Shown piece after piece: positions 45,241-52,704 of a stretch of 64,000 nt of DNA. The translations under genes were made by a program, and so were the position numbers. The DNA is taken from the NCBI GenBank assembly GCA_016218825.1, contig JACRCV010000034.1, forward strand, positions 83,497 through 147,496. The letters run 5' to 3'. The DNA comes from Deltaproteobacteria bacterium. Lineage in GTDB: Bacteria; Myxococcota; XYA12-FULL-58-9. Position 1 is the stretch's first letter; each line of letters opens with the position of its first letter. The notes beneath the pieces are model-generated. The model saw only the letters and a list, made by a program, of their open reading frames with translations, had not been told where the DNA came from and searched no databases.

Positions 45241-45329
45241 CGGGTTCGGTGGCAGGAAGGCGCCGCCGGGGCGGCTCCCCGGGGCGGCGCGGTTTGCGTC
45301 GCCGCGGCGACGCGGATAAGGAGAGGGGA

Positions 45330-46913
45330 CTGACACCCGAGCTGTTGGCCGACGATCGCACCGAGCTTCCGGACAAGCAGGCGCCCGGCTTCGCGACCAC
45401 GTTGTTGCCCGACGACCACCACAACCGCGCCTTCGTCGCCAATGCTCGCCCGCCGAACTGGGTGAACGCCAGCGCGCCGGGCCGCTACAACCTGGTGGTG
45501 GTGGGAGCCGGCGCCGCGGGGCTGGCGGCGGCGGCGCACGCCGCGGCGCTGGGCGCCAAGGTCGCGATCGTCGAGCGCCACTTCGTCGGCGGCGACCTCT
45601 TGGCGACCGGCACCGTGCCGTCCAAGAGCCTGACGGCGGCGGCGCGCCGGGCCCAAGACGTGCGTCGCTGTCCGAGCGTCGGGCTCGCGGCCGAGGTCAC
45701 GAACCTCACCGACTTCCGCGGCGCGATGGAGCGGATGCGGCGCTTGCGGGCCGGCATGTCGTTGAGGACTTCGGCCGATCACCTCACCGACCAGGGCGTC
45801 GACCTCTACTTCGGCGATCCCCGCTTCGTCAGCCGCACCGCGATGCAGGTCGGCGACGTCCGGCTGGATTTCAACTACGCGCTGATTGCCACCGGTGCGC
45901 GGCCGGCGCCGCTCGAGGTGCCGGGGCACGCCGACGTCTTGCTGCACACCAGCGACAACATCTTCACGCTGACCGAGAGGCCGGCGCGGCTCGTGGTGCT
46001 CGGTGCCGGGCCGGTCGGCTGCGAGCTGGCGCAGGCGTTCGCGCGTCTCGGCAGCGAGGTCAGCATCCTCAGCCAGGAGCCCCGGCTGTTGCCGCAAGAA
46101 GACCTGGAGTCGGCCGCGGTCCTCTCGGCCCAGTTCGAGAGCGACGGCATCAAGATGTTCCTCGGCGCCGAGATCAAGCGGGTCGAAGCACAGGGCGGCG
46201 ACAAGGTCGTGCTCTTCGACTTCGAGGGCAAGGGCCACGAGGCCAGAGGCGACGTGATCCTGGTCGCCGTCGGTCGCCGGCCGGACCTCGGGTCGCTGAA
46301 CGTCGAAGCGGCGGGGGTCGTGCGGCAGGGGGACGGCGTGCAGGTGGATGATCTGCTGCGCACCAGCAACCGGCGGATCTTCGCCGCCGGCGACGTCGCC
46401 TCACCCATCAGGTTCGTGCATGCCGCCGAGGCCCAGGCGCGACTCGCGGTGGCGAACGCCCTGCTCTTCGGTCGCAAGCGCGCCAGCAAGCTCATCATCC
46501 CGCACGCGATCTACACCGACCCCGAGATCGCACACGTCGGTCTGCACGAGGCCGAGGCGCTGCAGCGCGGGCTGGCGGTCGAGACCTTGCGGGTGCCTTT
46601 GGGCGAGATCGATCGGGCGGTCATCGACGGCCACGCCCGCGGCTTCGCCCAGGTTCATTACGTGCCCGGGTGGCTCGGGAGCATCGTCGGGGCCACGGTG
46701 GTCGGCCGACACGCGGGCGAGATCATCGGTGAGATCGCCTTGGCGATGACCGCGGGCCTGGGGCTACGCCACTTGAGCCGCACGGTGCACCCGTACCCGA
46801 CCGAGAGCGAGATCTTGAAGCGCCTCGGCGACGCCTTCGCCCGCAGCCGCCGGCACCCGAAGCTCAAGGAGTACCTGAGCCATTGGTTCTGGCTCGAGCG
46901 CCTGCTGCCCTGA
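45330..46913 (+). CDS. FAD/NAD(P)-dependent oxidoreductase of the dihydrolipoamide dehydrogenase family, lacking the redox disulfide
   Basis: 527 residues if translation starts at the CTG at 45330, six bases after AAGGAG. A TTG at 45345 is the nearest usual start; a GTG at 45249 would add an Arg/Gly-rich stretch that looks non-coding. FAD motif VVVGAGAAGLAAAAHAA near residue 55, NAD(P) motif VVLGAGPVGCELAQAFA near 225, second FAD motif IFAAGDVAS near 350, and a normal C-terminal dimerisation domain (HPYPTESE). The active-site segment is GGDLLATGTVPSK, so both Cys of the family motif are replaced by Leu and Thr. The enzyme cannot run disulfide chemistry. A transhydrogenase- or quinone-reductase-like activity is the better guess. 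Confidence 0.83.
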   Translation: MTPELLADDRTELPDKQAPGFATTLLPDDHHNRAFVANARPPNWVNASAPGRYNLVVVGAGAAGLAAAAHAAALGAKVAIVERHFVGGDLLATGTVPSKSLTAAARRAQDVRRCPSVGLAAEVTNLTDFRGAMERMRRLRAGMSLRTSADHLTDQGVDLYFGDPRFVSRTAMQVGDVRLDFNYALIATGARPAPLEVPGHADVLLHTSDNIFTLTERPARLVVLGAGPVGCELAQAFARLGSEVSILSQEPRLLPQEDLESAAVLSAQFESDGIKMFLGAEIKRVEAQGGDKVVLFDFEGKGHEARGDVILVAVGRRPDLGSLNVEAAGVVRQGDGVQVDDLLRTSNRRIFAAGDVASPIRFVHAAEAQARLAVANALLFGRKRASKLIIPHAIYTDPEIAHVGLHEAEALQRGLAVETLRVPLGEIDRAVIDGHARGFAQVHYVPGWLGSIVGATVVGRHAGEIIGEIALAMTAGLGLRHLSRTVHPYPTESEILKRLGDAFARSRRHPKLKEYLSHWFWLERLLP

Positions 46914-47020
46914 GCGGGCGCCGCGCTCGGCTTGCCGTTGTCCGAGTTCGTCTGCACCTTGTGTGGGGGCCACGGACTCTTAACGCGTACACAGATGCGA
47001 ACCAATTCCGGGAGGACATC

Positions 47021-47419
47021 ATGCTCGACGTAAACTACGGTTTCACTCGCAAGCTCGAGAAGACCGCGCTCGCCGCGGCGCGCGAGCGCATCACCGCGGC
47101 GCTGCAGAAGGAGGGCTTCGGCATCCTGACCGAGATCGACGTCAAGGCGACCTTGAAGAAGAAGCTCGACGTCGACGTGGCGCCCTATGTGATCTTGGGC
47201 GCCTGCAATCCGAGCATCGCCCACCAGGCGCTGGCGATGGAGCCCGGCGTCGGCTTGTTGTTGCCGTGCAACGTCGTCGTCACCGAGACCGCGGCCGGTG
47301 ACAGCTTCGTCTCGATCATCAAGCCCGAGGCGATGTTCAGCGTCATCAAGAAGCCGGGGATGGAGCCGCTGATCGAAGAGGCCACCACTCGGCTCACCCG
47401 GGCGCTCGCCGCCGCCTGA
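47021..47419 (+). CDS. DUF302 family protein
   Basis: 132 residues from the ATG at 47021, after GGGAGGA. The whole protein is a DUF302 domain: a GFGILTEIDVKATLKKKL block, then ILGACNPSIAHQAL and GLLLPCNVVV with the two typical Cys. DUF302 proteins are small proteins found with sulfur or heavy-metal genes; their function is not settled. It follows the flavoprotein on the same strand with 107 bases between, so it may form a redox pair or have its own promoter. Confidence 0.88.
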   Translation: MLDVNYGFTRKLEKTALAAARERITAALQKEGFGILTEIDVKATLKKKLDVDVAPYVILGACNPSIAHQALAMEPGVGLLLPCNVVVTETAAGDSFVSIIKPEAMFSVIKKPGMEPLIEEATTRLTRALAAA

Positions 47420-47440
47420 GCGCGCGGCGCACACCACACG

Positions 47441-48430
47441 TCACGGTGGGGTGACGGCCCTGAGCGTCGCGACGAAGGCCGTCACTTCGTCGGCGAGCTG
47501 TTCGTCGTTCAGCGCCGGGTTGGTTTCGCGCAGCCGGGCGCCGACGATGGCGGCGAGGCCGGCGTGGTCACGGATCTTGGCGAGCCCTGCCGCGTCACCC
47601 ATGAACAACAGCGCCCAGAACGCCGCCTGCTGCACCTCGGGCGCCGGGTCGGTGAGCAGCGACGCGTAGAACGCCACGTCGCGCACCAGCCCCCCCCGAC
47701 CCAAGACCTGGAGCGCGGCGACGCGGGCGGCGGTGACCTCGCCCCTCGCGATCTCGCGCAGCGCCCCGACCTCGGCCGGGGTGAGCGTGCGGCGGTTGAG
47801 CTCGCGGATGGTCTGGTCGCGGCGCCAGCGGATAAGGGTGAGCTCCGGATCTTGGAGGTTCTCGAGCAGCTCCTGCACCTTGAGGCGCGGCATCTCCTTG
47901 GCGTCCTCGGGCGGCGTCTCGATGTGCTCTTTGCCAAAGCGACCGAGCGCCACGGTCAAGAGGTCACGCGCCGGCGGCGAGAGATGATAGACCACGCGGA
48001 TGCGCACCATGTCGGCGAACAACGGCGCCGGAAACGGCCAATAGAGCTCGCCGACGTACATGATGTACATCCGCCCCTGGTCCGGACATTGGTCCATCGG
48101 CCGCAGGTAGGCGTACGACAGGATCGAGTCTTTGAGCAGCGGGTAGGGCGAGCGCGGTCCCATCACCTCGGCGAAGAAGGCGGCGAGCGGTCCGGCGATC
48201 ACCTCCATGCCGGTCGCCGCCTGGCTGTCCTGCTGGGCGCGATCGTCCTCGTCGGGGGTCTCGTCCGGATGAATGACCGAACGATCGAACTCACCGGCGC
48301 GCTTGACGAGCTCGAAGTAGTTCGACTTGAGGGTGACGCCCCCGAACCCGGGTGCCTGGGCGGCGGCGCTCGGGGCGAAGAGCATCGCGGCAACGGCGAA
48401 CCACGTGTTGGTCGCTGCCCGCCGTCTCAC
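47441..48430 (-). CDS. secreted protein with HEAT-like C-terminal half
   Basis: 329 residues from a GTG at 48430. The signal peptide is WFAVAAMLFAPSAAAQA. Residues 30-190 are a mixed domain of unknown family. The last 130 residues form HEAT-like helical hairpins (VGALREIARGEVTAARVAAL, PEVQQAAFWALLFMG). It is divergent from the carbamoyltransferase gene with 78 bases between starts. It resembles the tandem HEAT-like genes at 49695 and 51218 in overall plan only; sequence similarity was not obvious by eye. Confidence 0.75.
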   Translation of the reverse strand: MRRRAATNTWFAVAAMLFAPSAAAQAPGFGGVTLKSNYFELVKRAGEFDRSVIHPDETPDEDDRAQQDSQAATGMEVIAGPLAAFFAEVMGPRSPYPLLKDSILSYAYLRPMDQCPDQGRMYIMYVGELYWPFPAPLFADMVRIRVVYHLSPPARDLLTVALGRFGKEHIETPPEDAKEMPRLKVQELLENLQDPELTLIRWRRDQTIRELNRRTLTPAEVGALREIARGEVTAARVAALQVLGRGGLVRDVAFYASLLTDPAPEVQQAAFWALLFMGDAAGLAKIRDHAGLAAIVGARLRETNPALNDEQLADEVTAFVATLRAVTPP

Positions 48431-48455
48431 CGCGGTGACCTCATCTTGCTCTGGG

Positions 48456-48485
48456 CCTCGGGGTCATCCTAATGTCATCGTCGCA
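48456..48485 (+). promoter_or_regulatory. putative sigma70-type promoter
   Basis: TTGCTC (48456-48461), 18 bases, TAATGT (48480-48485), 23 bases before the carbamoyltransferase GTG, which itself follows GGGAG. Confidence 0.35.
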
Positions 48486-48508
48486 TCAACCTCACCCGGG
48501 AGTCTACC

Positions 48509-49684
48509 GTGGCCGACAACACCTCTACGACCGCCCTCATCGAATCGCTGCGCGAAGGCGCCTCCTCGCTCTACGGCAAGGACTTCCTGCTCACCTGGGA
48601 CCACGGGGTCATCACCCTGAAGGCGGTGCTGGCCGCGGCGCAGGTGTTGGAGCGCGCCTACAAGCAGGGCAAATCGGCGCGCTACTTCGACTCCGGGCTC
48701 GCGATCTCCATCTTCCGCGACAAGTCGACCCGCACCCGCTTCGCCTACGCCTCGGCCGCGAGCCTGCTCGGCCTCAACCTGCAAGAGCTCGACGAGACCA
48801 AGACCCAGATCGCGCACGGCGAGACGGTGCGCGAGACCGCCAACATGATCTCGTTCATGGCCCGCGCCATCGGCATCCGCGACGACATGTTCATCCACGA
48901 GGGCCACCGCTACATGGTCGACGTCGCGAACGCCTTGGACGAAGGCCACAAAGAGGGCGTGCTGCCGTTTCGCCCCGCGCTCGTGAATCTCCAGTGCGAC
49001 CTGGACCACCCGACGCAGAGCATGGCCGACCTGCTGCACCTGGTGGCTACCTACGGCGGCCTCGACAAGCTCAAGGGCAAGAAGCTCGCGATGAGCTGGG
49101 CGTACTCGCCGTCCTACGGCAAGCCGCTCTCCGTGCCCCAAGGCGTCATCACCCTGATGACCCGCTTCGGCATCGACGTCACCCTCGCGCACCCCGAGGG
49201 CTACGACCTGTTGCCCGAGACCCTCGAGATCGCGCGCCGCCACGCCCACGACTCCGGGGCACAGTTCAAGACCACCCACTCGATGGAGGAGGCGTTCGCC
49301 GACGCCGACATCGTCTACCCCAAGAGCTGGGCGCCGTTCGCCATCATGGAGGAGCGCACCCGCCTGTTGCAGAGCGGCGACGCCAAGAAGCTCGACCTGC
49401 TCGAGAAGGAGTGCCTGAACAACAACGCCCGCTTCAAGAATTGGGAGTGCACCGACACCCTGATGCAGCGCACCAAGGGCGCGAGCGCCCTGTATATGCA
49501 CTGCCTGCCGGCCGACATCAGCGGCGTGTCGTGCAAGGCGGGTGAGGTCGCGGCGGCGGTGTTCGAGCGCTATCGCATCCGCACCTACCAGGAGGCGGCG
49601 CACAAGCCCTACGTCATCGCGGCGATGATTCTGTTGTCCCGCTGCAACGACGTGCCGGGCTTCCTCGGCCGGGTCATGAAGTAG
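48509..49684 (+). CDS. ygeW: knotted carbamoyltransferase YgeW
   Basis: 391 residues from a GTG at 48509. It matches the YgeW family over its whole length, including the carbamoyl-phosphate segment FRDKSTRTRF near residue 72, KTQIAHGETVRETANMISFM, IRDDMFIHEGH, DHPTQSMADLLH, MSWAYSPSYGKPLSVPQG and MHCLPADISGVSCK. YgeW belongs to the ornithine/N-acetylornithine/N-succinylornithine transcarbamylase superfamily with a trefoil knot; its acceptor substrate is not established. No arginine-biosynthesis, purine-catabolism or carbamate-kinase genes are adjacent. The next gene begins 10 bases downstream, so the enzyme may share a transcript with the HEAT-like proteins. Confidence 0.92.
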   Translation: MADNTSTTALIESLREGASSLYGKDFLLTWDHGVITLKAVLAAAQVLERAYKQGKSARYFDSGLAISIFRDKSTRTRFAYASAASLLGLNLQELDETKTQIAHGETVRETANMISFMARAIGIRDDMFIHEGHRYMVDVANALDEGHKEGVLPFRPALVNLQCDLDHPTQSMADLLHLVATYGGLDKLKGKKLAMSWAYSPSYGKPLSVPQGVITLMTRFGIDVTLAHPEGYDLLPETLEIARRHAHDSGAQFKTTHSMEEAFADADIVYPKSWAPFAIMEERTRLLQSGDAKKLDLLEKECLNNNARFKNWECTDTLMQRTKGASALYMHCLPADISGVSCKAGEVAAAVFERYRIRTYQEAAHKPYVIAAMILLSRCNDVPGFLGRVMK

Positions 49685-49694
49685 CCCGACCGCG

Positions 49695-51218
49695 ATGCGG
49701 CGCCTTGCCATCAGAGCGTCCGGGCTCGCGTTACCGTTGCTGCTCGCCACCGTGCTCGCGCCAGCCGCGGCGCACGCGGCGCTCGGCGTCAGCTACGTGG
49801 CGTACGAGGAGGAGACCAGCTGGCAGCCGATCTGGCGCGACGACGTCGCCAAGGCCATCGAAGAGGCGGCGCTCGACGAGATCACGCGCTCCGGCCTCCT
49901 GCTCTTGACCCGCGTCCCGGTCGACGAGCTCGCCGCGTTGCAGCCGGAATACCTGTTGCGCATCATCGGCCGCTTCGTGCCCGAGGCCGAGACCCATACC
50001 ATCCTCATCAGCTTCGAGGGCGGCAAGACCGCTGCGATCGGGGCGCTGCGCGCCGCCGAGACCGTGGTCATCGGCAAGATCCCGCGCGCCGCGATGCTCG
50101 AGCGCATCGAGGCCTCCACCCGCAGCGCCGCGACCAAGCTCGTCGGGGCGCTGAAAGGCGCCATCGCGCGCGCCCAACCCGACGCGCCGCCACCGGCGGT
50201 GACCGACCACGACCAGTTGCCGCCGTTGCCGTGGAAGTGGGCCGAGGTCCGCATCCCCGAGGCCTCGACCGCGCACGCCGGCCTTCTGTTCGGCAAGGAC
50301 GAGGACAAGCGGCAAGCGGCGCTGCGCGAGCTGACCTCGTTGGCGCTCAACCACGACGCGCCCCGACACGTGCTCGAGCGCTGTGTGCTCTCTCACCAAG
50401 ACCCCAAGGTCCGACTCGGCTGCCTGGTGGCGCTCCGGCCGCTGTCCCGCCGCCTGCAACCGACCCAGCGGGTGGTGATCGAGGCGCTGCGTCAGGACGA
50501 CGACCGTCGCGTCATCGAAGAGGCGAACGATCAGATGACGTACTTCACCGGGGTGTCGAAGGCCGAGGCGATCCAGGCCTGGCTGGAGCGCACCGCCAAA
50601 GAAGGCACGGCGTACGGACCGTTGAAGACCTTGGGCGACTTGCCCAACCTCGACTCGATCGTCGTCCAGTGCCTGACCCACAGCGCCAAGCAACCGGAGT
50701 ACAAGCGCAGCAAGACCTCGTGCATCGAGCTCTTGGCGCCGGTGCCTTACAAGCGCCGCCGCGCGATTCTCTGGCCTTTCCTCGCCGAGCGCCGCCCCGA
50801 CTCGCCGCGCTACCTCGAGGGCGCCGGAGAGCGCGAGGGCAGCCTCGGGACCGAGTGGCACCAGGCGATCGACGCGCTGACCGACGTCAGCTGCGGCGTC
50901 GACCAGGCCTTCGAGGACGTGTTGTGGCAGCGCTACGAGCAGCGGATCTCGTCGGCGGCGCTCGACGCTTTGACCGAATGCGGCCTGCCGTCCAAAGGGC
51001 TCGCCGACCGTCTGCTCAAGGCCTTTCAGACCAGCGGCACTCACGTCGTGCTCTCCGGCCTGAAACGTGTCAGCAAAGGCGGGCCGGAGATCAAGGCGCG
51101 GGTGCGCGACAAGCTCGCCGAATTCCAGGCGACCAACGCCTATCGCAAGTCGGATCGGGGCGGCGTTTCGCCCCGTGACCTCGAAGACGCTCTCAAAGAG
51201 CTGGCCAAGGAGCCCTGA
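49695..51218 (+). CDS. secreted HEAT-like repeat protein, first of a tandem pair
   Basis: 507 residues. The signal peptide is ALPLLLATVLAPAAAHA. An N-terminal alpha/beta domain (YVAYEEETSWQPIW ... LRIIGRFVPEAETHTILISF) is joined through a short Pro-rich segment and LPPLPWKWAEVRIPEA to HEAT-like helical repeats covering residues 190-500. The next gene keeps the same plan and landmarks. Ten bases separate it from ygeW, and its stop overlaps the start of its paralogue (TGATG). Function unknown; HEAT-like arrays usually bind proteins. Confidence 0.78.
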   Translation: MRRLAIRASGLALPLLLATVLAPAAAHAALGVSYVAYEEETSWQPIWRDDVAKAIEEAALDEITRSGLLLLTRVPVDELAALQPEYLLRIIGRFVPEAETHTILISFEGGKTAAIGALRAAETVVIGKIPRAAMLERIEASTRSAATKLVGALKGAIARAQPDAPPPAVTDHDQLPPLPWKWAEVRIPEASTAHAGLLFGKDEDKRQAALRELTSLALNHDAPRHVLERCVLSHQDPKVRLGCLVALRPLSRRLQPTQRVVIEALRQDDDRRVIEEANDQMTYFTGVSKAEAIQAWLERTAKEGTAYGPLKTLGDLPNLDSIVVQCLTHSAKQPEYKRSKTSCIELLAPVPYKRRRAILWPFLAERRPDSPRYLEGAGEREGSLGTEWHQAIDALTDVSCGVDQAFEDVLWQRYEQRISSAALDALTECGLPSKGLADRLLKAFQTSGTHVVLSGLKRVSKGGPEIKARVRDKLAEFQATNAYRKSDRGGVSPRDLEDALKELAKEP

Positions 51219-52690
51219 TGCACGGCGCCCTGCTCGCGCTGCTCCTGGTGTCGGCCCCGCCGACCGTCGGCTACGTCGTCTCCATCGAGACCAAGACCTG
51301 GGAGCCGATTGACCTGAAGGACGTCGAGCGCTTCCTGAACGCCGCCGCCACGGTGCCGATCGCGAGCTCCGGGGCGTTGAAGCTCGCGCCTTCGACCTTC
51401 GGCGAGCTGAAGAACAGCGACTACACCCTGTTGATCCAAGGTCGCTTCATCGAAGAAGCCGAGAAGTTCTCGGTGTACCTGACGTTCGGACCGGGCAAGC
51501 GTTCGGACCTCCCGAGCCTGCACGTGTCGAACACGGCCTCCATCGGTCAGCGGCCGCGGACCGAGATGCAGCGGCTGATGGAGGAGCTCGCCGCCGGGGC
51601 CGCGAAGCGCCTGTTCGCGGTGCTCGAGCCGTTGCTGCATGACGTTCAGGCGAGCGCGGCGCCGGCGCCCGTGGGAGCGGCGCCCCTACCCTGGGATTGG
51701 GGGACCATCGAGATCCCCGACGTCAAGAAGCCAACCGCGCTCGTGGCCAAGCTGTTGGATGTGCGCCACAAGGACTACGAGCGGTTGACCGCGATGCGGG
51801 AGATCGCAGGGCATGCCTTCGACCAGCCGGTGGCCCGCCAGGCGCTGGAGCTGTGCATGCTGCGGGACCCCCTGCCCGAGGCGCGGCAGCGCTGCGCCGA
51901 AGCCCTGGAGCCGGTGGCGCGCAATCGCAGCGAGACCCAACGACTGTTCTTGTACGCGATGCGCAACGAATTCGACGCCAACGTGCTCAAGGCCGAGAAC
52001 AAGATCGCGGGGAGCTTCGTCGGCCTCGCCCGCAAGGAGACCCTCGAGACCTGGCTCGAGCTGGTGTCGTCGGACGCCACTCCCGCCGACGCCGCTGACG
52101 ACGTCGCGCAGCTGTTGGCCAAGGAAGGTGAGGTCCCAAACCTCGACCTGGCGGTGGCGCGCTGTCTGCAGCAGGAGTCGCTCGCCTGGGGCAAGAAGCA
52201 CGCGTGCGCCCAGTGGTTGCTCGGCCACGTCCCCGAGGCGCGTCGCAAGGCCGTGGTCTGGCGGTATCTGGAAAGCATCGGGGTGGGGACGGCGGGCGAC
52301 TCGCTGACCTTCGATGAGATCACGGATCATCTGTACCGCGGCCGCGACCGGATGGACGCCAAGGCGGCCGAGCTGTTCTTGACCCTCGCCGAGCGCCACG
52401 CGGCGTGGACGGTGCGCAAGAAAGCGATCGCGCTCGCCGGCAACAACCCCAAGCCGACGCGCGAGTTCGCCCTGCGGCTGCTGGCGCTGGTGCGCGATCC
52501 CGACATGTCCGGCTGGGCGGTGCGCGCGATCTCGGAGGTCGGCGGGCGAGATCCCGAGATCAAACAGGTCTTGCTCGCCGGTTTGAAGAAGACCGCGGCT
52601 GAGTGGCACTGCGTGCTGTGCGGGCACCGGGGCGAGCCGGACCGAGAGATCGCGGACGCCATCAAGCGCCTCGAGTACCGCAAGAACTGA
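51218..52690 (+). CDS. secreted HEAT-like repeat protein, second of a tandem pair
   Basis: 490 residues; ATG overlaps the previous stop by one base. A short hydrophobic N-terminus (ALLALLLVSAPP) acts as the signal. Landmarks parallel the upstream gene: YVVSIETKTWEPIDLKDV, YTLLIQGRFIEEAEKFSVYL and APLPWDWGTIEIPDV, then HEAT-like repeats with several Cys (CMLRDPLPEARQRCAEAL, CVLCG near the end). The two are diverged, so the duplication is old. The radical SAM gene follows after 14 bases and is likely in the same transcript. Confidence 0.78.
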   Translation: MHGALLALLLVSAPPTVGYVVSIETKTWEPIDLKDVERFLNAAATVPIASSGALKLAPSTFGELKNSDYTLLIQGRFIEEAEKFSVYLTFGPGKRSDLPSLHVSNTASIGQRPRTEMQRLMEELAAGAAKRLFAVLEPLLHDVQASAAPAPVGAAPLPWDWGTIEIPDVKKPTALVAKLLDVRHKDYERLTAMREIAGHAFDQPVARQALELCMLRDPLPEARQRCAEALEPVARNRSETQRLFLYAMRNEFDANVLKAENKIAGSFVGLARKETLETWLELVSSDATPADAADDVAQLLAKEGEVPNLDLAVARCLQQESLAWGKKHACAQWLLGHVPEARRKAVVWRYLESIGVGTAGDSLTFDEITDHLYRGRDRMDAKAAELFLTLAERHAAWTVRKKAIALAGNNPKPTREFALRLLALVRDPDMSGWAVRAISEVGGRDPEIKQVLLAGLKKTAAEWHCVLCGHRGEPDREIADAIKRLEYRKN

Positions 52691-52704
52691 AGCCGCGACC
52701 CACC

